Positions 7,384 through 16,162 of a stretch of DNA of 28,129 bases are shown piece by piece. The notes beneath the pieces are model-generated. The model worked only from the letters and a program-made list of their open reading frames with translations. It was not told the origin of the DNA and did no database searches. Positions within the stretch are counted from its first letter, which is position 1. Each line of letters starts with the position of its first letter. The stretch covers positions 1-28,129 of the forward strand of contig JANMRU010000474.1 of the NCBI GenBank assembly GCA_031388585.1. The letters run 5' to 3'. The position numbers were made by a program, and so were the translations under genes. The stretch comes from PCC-6802 sp031388585. Lineage in GTDB: Bacteria; Cyanobacteriota; Cyanobacteriia; Pseudanabaenales; Pseudanabaenaceae.

Positions 7384-8865
7384 ATGCAGCTAGGTAAGCT
7401 TTTGCAACTGGCAGGTTGTCGGTATAGCGAACGAGATCGCAATCTCCTGAATGTCCAAGGGATCGCTACAGACTCCCGCACTTGCAACCCAGGCGATTTA
7501 TTTATAGCAATGCCTGGTAGTCAGGGAGACGGTAGCCAGTTTGCCTCCGATGCGTTAGATAAAGGGGCGATCGCCGCCATAGTCACTAATACTGTTAATC
7601 TCGCCAAAGACGGACTGATCCATGTTGATGATGTGGTAACTGCCTCTGCCCAGATCGCCGCCGCATTCTACGATTTCCCCGCCCAGAAAATGGATCTAGT
7701 GGGGGTAACTGGAACCAATGGCAAAACTACTACCACTCATCTAATCGAGTTTTTATTGCAATCGCAGTTCACTACTGCCCTATTTGGTACGCTCTACGCC
7801 CGTTGGCCTGGATACGAGCATACTGCCACCCACACAACCCCCTTTGCGCATACCCTCCAAGCACAACTCAAACAAGCTTTAGATAGTGGGTGTCAAGTTG
7901 GGGTAATGGAGGTTAGCTCCCACGCCCTAGCCCAAAAACGGGTATGGGGTTGCCCGTTCGATGTAGCTGTATTTACGAATTTGACCCAAGATCACCTCGA
8001 CTACCACCACGATCTAGAAGATTACTTTCAAGCTAAAGCGCTTTTATTCGGTCAAGATTACCTCAAAGGTCGGGCTGTAATAAATCTTGACGATCCGTTT
8101 GCCCAGAAATTGGCTGCTCTCACCACCAAAGCAGCTAAGTCAGGTATTTGGACGTATAGCCTCGAAAACCCGCAGGCGGGTTTTTATGCCAAAAATCTCA
8201 CCTACAGTTCTAGTGGTGTACAGGGAGACCTGCATACACCTGAGGGCAAAATGTCTCTGCGATCGCCCCTAGTCGGAGGCTTTAATGTCTATAACGTCAT
8301 GGCGGCGATCGCTACCTGCGTGCATTTAGGCATCAGCCTTGAGCATATCGAATCAAGATTACCCAAGTTTAGTAACGTCCCAGGACGAGTGGAGCGCGTG
8401 CAAGTCAGCTCCGATCAAGACATTACCGTAGTTGTAGACTATGCCCATACCCCCGACAGCCTGGAAAATATACTTAAAGCAATGCGGCCATTTACACAAC
8501 GCGAACTTGTGTGCGTCTTTGGCTGTGGCGGCGATCGCGATCGCACCAAACGCCCCCTGATGGGAGAAATTGCGGCGCGATTGGCCGATCGCGTTTATGT
8601 CACCTCTGATAATCCACGCACCGAAGATCCGCAAGGGATTTTGCAAGATATTTTGGCAGGCATTCCCGCTAACACCAAACCACAAGTCGAGCTAGATCGA
8701 CGGCTCAGTATCCAGATGGCGATCGCGCTAGCACAACCTGGTGACACAATAGTGATCGCGGGTAAAGGCCATGAGGATTACCAAATTCTGGGTAAAGAGA
8801 AAATTCACTTTGACGATCGCGAGGAAGCTCAATTTGCGCTCAAGCAGAGATTAGGGATAAGCTAG
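7384..8865 (+). CDS. murE: UDP-N-acetylmuramoyl-L-alanyl-D-glutamate--2,6-diaminopimelate ligase
   Basis: The 493-residue protein is the usual length for MurE, which adds meso-diaminopimelate to UDP-MurNAc-L-Ala-D-Glu in the cytoplasm. The N-terminal domain has the UDP-binding TDSRTCNPGDLF. The ATP-binding loop GVTGTNGKTTT lies at 107-117, the central domain has VMEVSSHALAQKRV and FTNLTQDHLDYH, and the C-terminal domain has DNPRTEDP, the motif that selects diaminopimelate over lysine. An AGGAGAGG ribosome site lies ahead of the ATG. The gene stands alone, separated by about 130 bp from the next gene, and lies outside any dcw cluster as is common in cyanobacteria. Confidence 0.96.
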   Translation: MQLGKLLQLAGCRYSERDRNLLNVQGIATDSRTCNPGDLFIAMPGSQGDGSQFASDALDKGAIAAIVTNTVNLAKDGLIHVDDVVTASAQIAAAFYDFPAQKMDLVGVTGTNGKTTTTHLIEFLLQSQFTTALFGTLYARWPGYEHTATHTTPFAHTLQAQLKQALDSGCQVGVMEVSSHALAQKRVWGCPFDVAVFTNLTQDHLDYHHDLEDYFQAKALLFGQDYLKGRAVINLDDPFAQKLAALTTKAAKSGIWTYSLENPQAGFYAKNLTYSSSGVQGDLHTPEGKMSLRSPLVGGFNVYNVMAAIATCVHLGISLEHIESRLPKFSNVPGRVERVQVSSDQDITVVVDYAHTPDSLENILKAMRPFTQRELVCVFGCGGDRDRTKRPLMGEIAARLADRVYVTSDNPRTEDPQGILQDILAGIPANTKPQVELDRRLSIQMAIALAQPGDTIVIAGKGHEDYQILGKEKIHFDDREEAQFALKQRLGIS

Positions 8866-8998
8866 GTGCTGAAAGTTAAGCCACGATCATGCTAAGCAGG
8901 CTAAGTAAGTATTTGTGCTGGCAGTAAATGCTGTAGCGCTTTTGTAAATATGGCTAAAAATGTGCGCGTTTTGCCGTTAAATAAACTAAGGGATAATT

Positions 8999-9193
8999 AT
9001 GGGCTTTGCAGATTATTCTATTGCGGAGATTGCTGAAGACTATCAAATCTCAGTTGAGATGGTCTGTCAGTTTTGCGATCGACTTGGCATTCATTACCAA
9101 GATATTCATACAAAACTTGCATTAGAAGATGCTAAAGCCGTAATTCTTGCAGCCCAAACAGCAGCCCAAACAAAAGAAAAGAAGTCATCATAA
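8999..9193 (+). CDS. Small conserved helical protein (IF2-N/HTH-like)
   Basis: The 64-residue protein reads YSIAEIAEDYQISVEMVCQF, then a short helix ending in LGI, then a Lys- and Ala-rich tail. The pattern of two helices with an IAxxYxIS turn resembles the N-terminal helical domain of IF-2 or a MerR-type helix-turn-helix. AAGGGAT ahead of the ATG is a reasonable ribosome site. It lies 27 nt before the psbV ATG on the same strand, so it may be co-transcribed with cytochrome c550 and act in its expression or in RNA/DNA binding; that role is speculation. I do not recognise the family with certainty, but the clean start, spacing and codon use support a real gene. Confidence 0.65.
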   Translation: MGFADYSIAEIAEDYQISVEMVCQFCDRLGIHYQDIHTKLALEDAKAVILAAQTAAQTKEKKSS

Positions 9194-9220
9194 GTTTATT
9201 TTCAAAATACTTTGCCTACT

Positions 9221-9718
9221 ATGAGCAGAAAAACTTACAAATTCCTTTTGCTAGCGATCGCAACAGTCTTCTTAGCCTGGCAGTTTGTGACCACAAGTGT
9301 CCTGGCCTCAGAGACAACTGCTGAAATGCGAACCGTGCAGCTCAACGATAAAGAAAAAATCATTTTATCTACCAAAGATCTCGCGGCTGGCAAGAAACTG
9401 TTTCAAAATGCTTGTGCCACCTGTCATGTCGGCGGTGCAACATTTACCAACCCCAACGTTGGCCTCGATCCTGAAAGTCTAGCACTGGCAACACCAATCC
9501 GTAATAATATTGAGGGTTTGGTGGCTTTCATGAAAAACCCAACCACCTTTGATGGAGTCGAGGAAATTTACGAAACCCATCCTAGTGTGAGAAGTACCGA
9601 TCTTTTCCCCACCATGCGTGGTTTGACCGATAAAGATCTCCAACAAATTGCCGGCTATATTCTTTACCAACCCAAAGTCAAAGGAATTGGCTGGGGCGGC
9701 GGTAAGATTTATTATTAA
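9221..9718 (+). CDS. psbV: Photosystem II extrinsic cytochrome c550
   Basis: The start is placed at the ATG at 9221 (a TTG nine bases earlier is less likely), giving 165 residues. Residues 1-29 form a signal peptide (KFLLLAIATVFLAW then VLA) for the thylakoid lumen. The single haem site is CATCH at 65-69, and His120 in ETHPS matches the second axial ligand characteristic of bis-histidine c550. The family motifs NPNVGLDPESLALATP, MKNPTTFDG and the C-terminal WGGGKIYY confirm PsbV rather than cytochrome c6. PsbV binds the lumenal face of PSII and helps stabilise the oxygen-evolving Mn cluster with PsbO and PsbU. petE follows 64 bp downstream, so both lumenal proteins may share regulation. Confidence 0.96.
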   Translation: MSRKTYKFLLLAIATVFLAWQFVTTSVLASETTAEMRTVQLNDKEKIILSTKDLAAGKKLFQNACATCHVGGATFTNPNVGLDPESLALATPIRNNIEGLVAFMKNPTTFDGVEEIYETHPSVRSTDLFPTMRGLTDKDLQQIAGYILYQPKVKGIGWGGGKIYY

Positions 9719-9782
9719 GTTAGGATTAACTTATGTAAATCAAACTGGTTTAGGGAAAATTCAACATTAAAAGCAGCAGATC

Positions 9783-10160
9783 ATGAAAAAAGAATCATTT
9801 TTGGGGCGTTTAAGCCTACTATTTATCGGCTTCGCGATCGCATTGAGCAGCCTTATCTTCAATGCTGCTCCAGCATCAGCTGAGACCTATACCGTTTTGA
9901 TGGGTACCAAGAGTGGTCAGTTGGCATTTGAGCCTTCTACCCTCACAATTAAGGCTGGCGACACTGTGAAGTGGGTCAACAATAAAGCATTTCCTCACAA
10001 TGTTATTGTCGATGGCCAAGAAGCCCTATCGCACAAAAAGCTAATTCAAAAGCCCCAAGCTTCAGTAGAGTCAACTTTTAGTGAAGCAGGTGAGTATAGC
10101 TATTACTGCGCTCCTCATCGTGGTGCAGGCATGGTTGGCAAGATTACCGTTGCTGGCTAA
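9783..10160 (+). CDS. petE: Plastocyanin, short mature form
   Basis: The 125-residue precursor has a signal peptide ending APASA at residue 33, leaving a mature protein of 92 residues. The type I copper ligands are all present: His39, Cys76, His79 and Met84 in mature numbering (FPHNVI, YYCAPHRGAGMVG). It shuttles electrons from cytochrome b6f to photosystem I in the lumen. Most cyanobacterial plastocyanins have 97-105 mature residues; here the stretch between the first copper histidine and LSHKKL is shortened by roughly ten residues, a region near the surface used for docking. A strong terminator follows. No copper-responsive site could be recognised upstream. Confidence 0.95.
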   Translation: MKKESFLGRLSLLFIGFAIALSSLIFNAAPASAETYTVLMGTKSGQLAFEPSTLTIKAGDTVKWVNNKAFPHNVIVDGQEALSHKKLIQKPQASVESTFSEAGEYSYYCAPHRGAGMVGKITVAG

Positions 10161-10192
10161 ATCATAGTAACCACAAACACTATCTATTTGCG

Positions 10193-10249
10193 AATCAGCC
10201 TATATGAGCGGGTTAACCCAAGTTTCCCAACCCATATAGGCTGATTTTT
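10193..10249 (+). terminator. Rho-independent terminator of petE
   Basis: A perfect 14-bp stem (AATCAGCCTATATG at 10193-10206 pairing with 10233-10246) is followed by TTTTT. The loop itself contains the palindrome GGGTTAACCC at 10210-10219. It separates petE from the convergent phosphatase gene. Confidence 0.85.
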
Positions 10250-10261
10250 GGTATAGAAGAG

Positions 10262-11632
10262 CTACAAAGCGCCTGCTGCTGTAACATCTAAAACGCAGTC
10301 GGAAAGGTGGGTAGTAATATTCATTGCCTGTAAGCAGGGCGGGCGATCGCCTCCCTTGTGATAGTCAATCACGCTCACACCGCCGTTACCTTGCTTAAAA
10401 ATCCAGAAGCTTTCAGGATCTAGATTGAAAACCTGGCAAAGAATGGCTTTGTTTACTGCGTCATGAGCTACTACGAGTGCAATGTCACCAGGGGCAATAT
10501 TACTGACCATCTGCTGCCAAGCAGCCGCGACCCGATCCCAAACCTGTTGCAGATTTTCGCCCTCCGGCATCTGCACAGCTCCAGGAGTTTGCTGCCATCT
10601 CAGCAGTTCACCAGGAAATTCTGCCTCGATTTCATGCTCAAACTTACCCTCCCACAAACCGTGGGAAATTTCTTTGAGTTCATCGATATACTCAAGATCC
10701 ATTTCAGTGTGTTTGCTTAAGATCTTTTCTGCAGTTTCCTTCGGCCGCAACATCGGACTGCTAAATGCCCGAGATATTGGCACGGATTGCAAAAATTCCG
10801 CTGCACAGCGAGCCTGATCGTGTCCCTTAGAGTTCAGGGGCACATCAATTTGCCCCTGAAAGCGTTTTTGGCGATTCCACTCAGTCTCACCGTGGCGCAC
10901 GAGCAGGATACGTGGGCCTAAATGACCTTTTCGCATTGCTGGTAAAATACTGCCAGTTATGGCAGAGAGGTGGCTGGTCAGGTTGAGAGATTCAAGCTGA
11001 GCGTTAAACTTAAGCGCTTGAGAATCTTTGAGATTCCCATTGCTAGCACTAAAATTTAGAACGCTAATCGCACAATTCGACTGCTGTAAACTGTGATATT
11101 CCGATGGTTGTAAATCTAACGCGGTAGCTATCAACGCACGGTTTATGCCACTATGACCCACAAGCAGGATGGTTTCTCCTTGATGTTGCGGTAAGATTTG
11201 ATGCCAGAAAGCTTTTGCTTGCGCAAACAGATCGTGCACGGGATAGCGATCGCCCATTGCCATCTCGTGAGGTGCATTTTGCCACTTGTCATAGGCATCA
11301 GGAAATTGTGACTTTACCTGCTCAAAGGTCAGACTTTCCCAGTCAGGCAGATTGATTTCGTATAAACCTTCGTGTGGTAGCAGCGCAGGAGGGTTAGTTG
11401 CAACAGCTAAAGCGATTGTAGCTGTCTGCTGGGCGCGGACTAATGGACTGCAATAGGCGGCGGCAAACGATAGGTCAGATAGAGCTATACCTGCCGCCTC
11501 GGCTTGCGATCGTCCAGTCGCAGTTAGGACTGACTGCTTCTCGGGTTGGTCGAGGTTGCCACGCCCTTGAACCAATCCAGCCGAATTAAAGTTGCTTTCG
11601 CCGTGGCGCACTAAGACAATGCGGGTAATCAG
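10262..11632 (-). CDS. Double-domain histidine phosphatase (phosphoglycerate mutase family), probable CTG start
   Basis: Two tandem histidine-phosphatase domains fill about 456 residues. The first has RHGESNFN, SPLVRAQQT and VGHSGINRA; the second has LVRHGETEWN, SSPMLRPKETA, an acidic ISHGLWEG and VVAHDAVNKA, so both look catalytically complete. Such two-domain proteins are common in cyanobacteria and are annotated as phosphoglycerate-mutase-like; the true substrate is unknown to me. The first conventional start codon is a GTG at 11611, but it would remove the first beta strand (ITRIVLV) that precedes RHG. No ATG, GTG or TTG lies between it and the in-frame stop further upstream. A CTG at 11632, preceded at 8 nt by AGAGG, restores the strand and is my preferred start. 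Confidence 0.85.
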   Translation of the reverse strand: MITRIVLVRHGESNFNSAGLVQGRGNLDQPEKQSVLTATGRSQAEAAGIALSDLSFAAAYCSPLVRAQQTATIALAVATNPPALLPHEGLYEINLPDWESLTFEQVKSQFPDAYDKWQNAPHEMAMGDRYPVHDLFAQAKAFWHQILPQHQGETILLVGHSGINRALIATALDLQPSEYHSLQQSNCAISVLNFSASNGNLKDSQALKFNAQLESLNLTSHLSAITGSILPAMRKGHLGPRILLVRHGETEWNRQKRFQGQIDVPLNSKGHDQARCAAEFLQSVPISRAFSSPMLRPKETAEKILSKHTEMDLEYIDELKEISHGLWEGKFEHEIEAEFPGELLRWQQTPGAVQMPEGENLQQVWDRVAAAWQQMVSNIAPGDIALVVAHDAVNKAILCQVFNLDPESFWIFKQGNGGVSVIDYHKGGDRPPCLQAMNITTHLSDCVLDVTAAGAL

Positions 11633-11638
11633 GTCAAT

Positions 11639-12049
11639 ATCCTCTATTATTCAAGACAGCTTAAAGAAATTTTACATTTCCATGTTGCGCTATAATACTG
11701 TGTTAGGCTACCTGTAGCCAAGCAGAAGCTAAAGATGTTGCTTACTTGCGCCTCTCGCTGCGTTAACAGTTCAGTCTAAGAGTTAGATTTGTCTAATTTT
11801 TATTTTCAGTGGCTGTATCCATAGACACCCTATAAAGATATAGTTCCTCTTTTAAACTCTTTTGCCACACTGTCAGGTCATTTTCTCAGGCCTGAGCATG
11901 GCTTATCAGACACCAATATTCGTGCTGGAAGTATTGTATTGATGCTCAAGCTTTGGGTATGTAACGCTCATCAGATAACCGATTTGGTCATGAGCAGCGC
12001 AGAATTCTTAGACTTACCCGACTGACCCAAAAATTTTTGAGGAAATTGA
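11639..12049 (+). promoter_or_regulatory. rne promoter and long 5' leader
   Basis: This 411-bp gap holds no gene that I can support. A consensus -10 box TATAAT lies at 11691-11696 (the -35 is poor), predicting transcription from about 11703 and a leader of some 345 nt. The leader would begin with a short hairpin GGCTACCTGTAGCC (11706-11719). It then has U-rich stretches around 11790-11870, including GTCTAATTTTTATTTTC, and a 12-bp palindrome CTCAGGCCTGAG (11885-11896). Long leaders cleaved by RNase E itself provide autoregulation of rne in several bacteria and cyanobacteria, so the same is inferred here. The AGGA ahead of the rne ATG is a good ribosome site. Confidence 0.55.
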
Positions 12050-14137
12050 ATGCCCAAGCAAATTATTATTGCTGAGCAGCATAGAATTGCTGCTGTATTT
12101 AGCGAAGATCAAATTGAAGAAATTATTGTAGCCACTGGCACTCATCAGGTTGGAGATGTCTACATGGGTGTAGTAGAAAATATCCTGACCAGTATTGATG
12201 CCGCTTTTGTGAATATCGGTGAAGGTGAACGCAATGGGTTTATCCATGTCACCGATCTAGGCCCTTTGAAGTTGCGTCGTTCTGGCGGCACGATTAGCGA
12301 TTTACTCGCACCGCAGCAAAGGGTACTAGTGCAGGTAATGAAAGAGCCAACGGGCAATAAGGGGCCTCGCCTCACAGGCAATATTTCTATGCCTGGTCGC
12401 TATGTCGTACTGATGCCATTTGGTCGCGGTGTTAATCTGTCGCGACGAATTAGAAGTGAGGACGAACGCAGTCGCCTGCGAGCTTTAGCAATCTTGATTA
12501 AGCCTTCTGGCATGGGCTTGCTGGTGCGCACTGAAGCCGAAGACATGTCCGAAGATTCGATCATTGAGGATCTTGATAACCTTCTCAAGCAGTGGGAATT
12601 TGTGCAGCAAGAGTCTGGTAATACCCGCTATCCAACTCTGCTTGATCGCGATCGCGACTTTATTCAACGTGTATTGAGAGATGTCTATACGGGAGATGTC
12701 AACCGCATCGTTACGGATACCAGCGATGGTATGCGACGGGTGAAACAACACCTACTTAATTGGGGAGAAGGGAAAATCCCTACTGGGGTCTTCATCGATC
12801 ACCATCGCGAGCGCACGCATATTTTAGAGTACTTCCGCGTCAACGCCGCCATCCGCGAGGCGCTCAGACCCCGTGTCGATCTACCCAGCGGTGGTTATAT
12901 TGTCATCCAGCCCACTGAGGCTCTGACCGTAATTGACGTTAACTCTGGCTCGTTTACGCGATCGCAGACATCTCGCGAAACCGTACTATGGACGAACTGC
13001 GAAGCCGCAACAGAGGTAGCTCGGCAAATGCGGCTGCGCAATGTTGCGGGGGTTATCGTTGTTGACTTTATCGATATGGACACGCGGCGCGATCAGCTAC
13101 AACTGCTCGATCACTTTGACAAGGCTCTGCGTGCTGATAAGTCGAGACCCCAAATTGCTCAACTTACAGAGTTGGGTTTGGTTGAATTGACCCGCAAGCG
13201 CCAAGGACAGAGCATTTACGAACTGTTTGGCCGTCCATGTGCAACCTGCGGCGGGCTCGGTCATCTAGTGCATTTGCCTGGAGAAAGCGAACTGCAAACA
13301 GCAGAGGCAAATCCTCGTCAGTGGGAAAATCGTTTAGCTGCCAAAAATGAAATAGTCATAGACGATCGCAATTTGGGGCTAAGTGGTGGAATGGAGCCCA
13401 ATTTAGTCAACCATCCCAACTATCAAGAACGCAGTAGCTCTAGAAAACGGCGGCGTGGTGTCCCACCTGGGCGAGAGTCTAGGGGCGAAAGAGAGGGAAG
13501 AGAACGCGAGAAACCTGATCTAGACCGCGAAAAACCAGCAAACCTAGCGATCGAGACACGTTCATCACGCCTCGAACCACGAGAATCTATTCCTCGTCTG
13601 GCTGTTGTACCATCCCCAAAAACGCCTAAATTGGTTGTTACTCCTGCAATTGAAGTTGTCGAACCTCAACCTTTGGCAGAACCAATCGTAGAACGTATTA
13701 GTAAGCGCGAAGTACCCCGTCCTAAGATCGAGCCACCCGAGATTGTGACTGTGGAGATGACAGGCGAAGAGCAGGAAGTTTACGCCCATATGGGTGTTTC
13801 TCCACTTATTTTTATTGGCAAGGAGATTAAAGACCTGCGCAATACAGTGATCTCGGTTGTGTTACCAGGAGAAGCACCAATAAATTTACCTGTAGAGATC
13901 TCTGTACCAGAAGTTGAAGAGTTCACTGCTGAAATCGATCGCGAATTGCACGAGCTATCCAATCTGCCCGAGTTTGAACCAGAAGAACTACCAATAATTG
14001 AGTCAGTAATTGAGGCAGTTTCAATACCAGATTTGCCCGATGATTTTGAAGAACCCAAATCAGAGCAAATCGAAGAGCCTGTGCATAAATCACCTGAGGC
14101 ATCTCGTCGTCGTCGCCGGGCTTCTACAGCCTCCTAG
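12050..14137 (+). CDS. rne: Ribonuclease E/G family endoribonuclease
   Basis: The 695-residue protein has the S1 RNA-binding domain at about 35-115 (VGDVYMGVVENI) and the 5'-sensor and RNase H-like region at 120-290. The DNase I-like catalytic core has Asp296 (VIDVNSGSF) and Asp339 (VVDFIDMD), matching the metal ligands D303 and D346 of E. coli. The zinc-link CATCGGLGH supplies Cys397 and Cys400. From about 412 a low-complexity, charged, proline-rich region replaces the E. coli degradosome scaffold. The last ten residues include RRRRRAS, the arginine-rich tail that in cyanobacteria is reported to bind PNPase. It should be the main mRNA decay and processing enzyme. In many cyanobacteria rnhB follows rne; here an oxidase gene does. 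Confidence 0.96.
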   Translation: MPKQIIIAEQHRIAAVFSEDQIEEIIVATGTHQVGDVYMGVVENILTSIDAAFVNIGEGERNGFIHVTDLGPLKLRRSGGTISDLLAPQQRVLVQVMKEPTGNKGPRLTGNISMPGRYVVLMPFGRGVNLSRRIRSEDERSRLRALAILIKPSGMGLLVRTEAEDMSEDSIIEDLDNLLKQWEFVQQESGNTRYPTLLDRDRDFIQRVLRDVYTGDVNRIVTDTSDGMRRVKQHLLNWGEGKIPTGVFIDHHRERTHILEYFRVNAAIREALRPRVDLPSGGYIVIQPTEALTVIDVNSGSFTRSQTSRETVLWTNCEAATEVARQMRLRNVAGVIVVDFIDMDTRRDQLQLLDHFDKALRADKSRPQIAQLTELGLVELTRKRQGQSIYELFGRPCATCGGLGHLVHLPGESELQTAEANPRQWENRLAAKNEIVIDDRNLGLSGGMEPNLVNHPNYQERSSSRKRRRGVPPGRESRGEREGREREKPDLDREKPANLAIETRSSRLEPRESIPRLAVVPSPKTPKLVVTPAIEVVEPQPLAEPIVERISKREVPRPKIEPPEIVTVEMTGEEQEVYAHMGVSPLIFIGKEIKDLRNTVISVVLPGEAPINLPVEISVPEVEEFTAEIDRELHELSNLPEFEPEELPIIESVIEAVSIPDLPDDFEEPKSEQIEEPVHKSPEASRRRRRASTAS

Positions 14138-14209
14138 CTGCTACTCAGTCAGTCACGAAGGCAGACACATAGTTCTGCCCTTACAGCATCTTAATTTGCA
14201 AATCTTTAA

Positions 14210-15289
14210 ATGATGCCGCAAAAACAGGTTGTCATAGTTGGCTGTGGGGTTATTGGTGCGGCGATCGCCTACCAGTTAAGTCTTTTATCCATATCGGTAA
14301 AGGTAATTGAGGCGCGATCGCAGCCAGGCATGGGTGCAACAGGTGCTGCACTAGGAGTACTAATGGCGGTTTGCAGTCAAAAGCCTAAGGGCGATCTTGT
14401 TAAACTTCGCCTAGCAAGTTTGAGTCTTTACGATCGCCTGATTGCCGATCTGATTGCCGAGACTGGCCTAGATATTCCCTATAATCGCACTGGGATTTTA
14501 TCGCTCTATGATGCCTTCGATGCTGAGGCTAAGTGGTTACCAACAATTCTGTCCCGACAAGCACAGGGATTTAGGTTGAATTGGCTTGATCCAGAAGCAC
14601 TGCGATCGCAATATCCCCAACTTAATGCTCATAGCGGCATGTATAGTGAGTGCGATCGCGCCCTCAATCCGTCAAAATTTGTGCAGGCATTGGTGCAGGC
14701 GGCAAAACAACGTGGTGCTGATTTTGTCTTCAACCAACCTGTGGAAAAACTAGCCGATTTGCCCAAGGTAGACTGGACCGTAATCACAGCGGGTTTAGGC
14801 TCTAATCCGCTACTAAACTTTGGTAATGGGATTGCACCTTTATTAATTCCTGTGGGTGGTCAAGCGATCGAGGTTTATCTGCCTGGTTTGGATGTCTCCC
14901 AAGTTATTCATGCGGTTGATGCCGCTGGTGGCGATATTAATATCGTCCCCCTTGGTCAAGATCGCTATTGGATTGGGGCAACGGTAGAATTTGACCCTAC
15001 CGAACTGCCAAGGGACGCTAATGTTGTGGCTTTGCTGGAAAAAGCCGTGCAGTTTTGTCCGATCTTGCGGGAAGCAGAGGTATTAAGGACTTGGGCTGGC
15101 GATCGCCCGAGACCCAGGCAGTCGCGATCGCCAATCCTGGGCTTTGTACCAGGTCACCAAAACTTGCTAGTTGCGACTGGACATTATCGTAATGGCATCC
15201 TCATGGCTCCTATTACCGCCCAAATCGTCACCGATCTGATTCTTCAGGGGAATAGCGATCTGCCATGGCAAGGTTTTAGCCTCAAGTAG
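14210..15289 (+). CDS. FAD-dependent amine oxidase, DAO/ThiO family
   Basis: The 359-residue protein opens with the FAD dinucleotide-binding motif VVIVGCGVIGAAIAYQLS and an acidic strand end (VKVIEAR). It ends with the DAO-family motif ATGHYRNGILMAPITAQ, which closes over the flavin. The size and motifs fit glycine oxidase ThiO (which feeds thiazole synthesis for thiamine) or a D-amino-acid dehydrogenase-like enzyme; I cannot choose from sequence alone. No other thiamine gene is nearby. Two adjacent ATGs at 14210 and 14213 are possible starts and neither has a clear ribosome site. The gene follows rne by 72 nt, perhaps on the same transcript. Confidence 0.82.
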   Translation: MMPQKQVVIVGCGVIGAAIAYQLSLLSISVKVIEARSQPGMGATGAALGVLMAVCSQKPKGDLVKLRLASLSLYDRLIADLIAETGLDIPYNRTGILSLYDAFDAEAKWLPTILSRQAQGFRLNWLDPEALRSQYPQLNAHSGMYSECDRALNPSKFVQALVQAAKQRGADFVFNQPVEKLADLPKVDWTVITAGLGSNPLLNFGNGIAPLLIPVGGQAIEVYLPGLDVSQVIHAVDAAGGDINIVPLGQDRYWIGATVEFDPTELPRDANVVALLEKAVQFCPILREAEVLRTWAGDRPRPRQSRSPILGFVPGHQNLLVATGHYRNGILMAPITAQIVTDLILQGNSDLPWQGFSLK

Positions 15290-15372
15290 CTTGCTGTTAA
15301 ACGCAAATCACAAAGTAATTAGAAGATATATTTCAATATCGTTACAAAGTTGAGAAAAGAGAGCACAAAGAA

Positions 15373-15561
15373 ATGCAAGATACGGCCGAATATTATTGTG
15401 CTTTTTGTGGCGAACCTAGCCAGACTTTTATTGATATTAGCGCGGGTTGCGAGCAATCCTATGTCGAAGATTGCCAGGTTTGCTGTCGTCCCAACATTCT
15501 CTACATCAGAGTCGATCCAGATACTTTAGAGATAGAAATTGATACCGATTATGAAGAGTAA
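15373..15561 (+). CDS. CPXCG-motif cysteine-rich small protein
   Basis: The 62-residue protein has CAFCGEP at 9-15 and DCQVCCRPN at 33-41, two CxxC pairs expected to bind one zinc, followed by a strongly acidic tail (DPDTLEIEIDTDYEE). This matches the CPXCG cysteine-rich family of small bacterial proteins of unknown function, except that the first motif has alanine in place of the usual proline. A purine-rich stretch (AAAGAGAGCAC) precedes the ATG. A weak hairpin follows the stop. Confidence 0.8.
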   Translation: MQDTAEYYCAFCGEPSQTFIDISAGCEQSYVEDCQVCCRPNILYIRVDPDTLEIEIDTDYEE

Positions 15562-15574
15562 AATTTAAAGCGTA

Positions 15575-15593
15575 AAGGAACATTAAGTTCCTT
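15575..15593 (+). terminator. Hairpin after the CPXCG gene
   Basis: AAGGAAC and GTTCCTT form a perfect 7-bp stem around a five-base loop, 14 nt after the stop codon. No uridine tract follows, so termination efficiency is uncertain. Confidence 0.4.
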
Positions 15594-15700
15594 GGCTGAG
15601 GTGTATGCAGAAATGATAATCTTGCTTCATATAAGAAATGGCACTTCCGCCCTCATTTATTCTATTTATTCTGAAGTAATTCAAGCCTGGAGAATACTAA

Positions 15701-16162
15701 ATGTCAGAAGAGCAAGCAACACAAGAAGCTCCACAGAAATCTTCACCTGGTAAGCCATCAGGTAAGGTTCCCATGTGGCCTGGTAGTACAGGTGGTTTAC
15801 TATCATCTGCATACACTGAAGAAAAATATGCAATTACCTGGACTAGTCCTAAGGAACAGGTTTTTGAAATGCCTACTGGTGGTGCCGCCACCATGAACAG
15901 TGGGGCTAATATGCTTTATCTTGCCAAAAAAGAGCAAGCATTGGCTCTCGGCACTCAGCTCAGAAAATTTAAGATTACTGACTACAAGATCTGGCGTGAG
16001 TTTCCGAACGGCGATCAAGTCTACCTGCATCCCAATGATGGTGTTTTCCCTGAGAAGGTAAATGCTGGTCGGATGGCTGTAAACAGCGTCAGCCGTAAGA
16101 TTGGCGATAATCCTGACCCAATTAGGGTTAAGTTCACGGCTAAAGCTACCCACGATAACTAG
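15701..16162 (+). CDS. psaD: Photosystem I reaction centre subunit II (ferredoxin docking)
   Basis: The 153-residue protein carries the PsaD hallmarks GSTGGLLSSAYTEEKYAI, TWTSPKEQVFEMPTGGAA, YLARKEQ-like YLAKKEQALALGTQLR, YLHPNDGVFPEKVN and a basic segment around 125-135. PsaD sits on the stromal side of PSI, stabilises PsaC and guides ferredoxin. Typical cyanobacterial PsaD has 138-142 residues; this one has an N-terminal addition of about 14 residues (EEQATQEAPQKSS) that is likely flexible. GGAG eight bases before the ATG is a good ribosome site. The stop codon lies inside a long hairpin described separately. Confidence 0.97.
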   Translation: MSEEQATQEAPQKSSPGKPSGKVPMWPGSTGGLLSSAYTEEKYAITWTSPKEQVFEMPTGGAATMNSGANMLYLAKKEQALALGTQLRKFKITDYKIWREFPNGDQVYLHPNDGVFPEKVNAGRMAVNSVSRKIGDNPDPIRVKFTAKATHDN

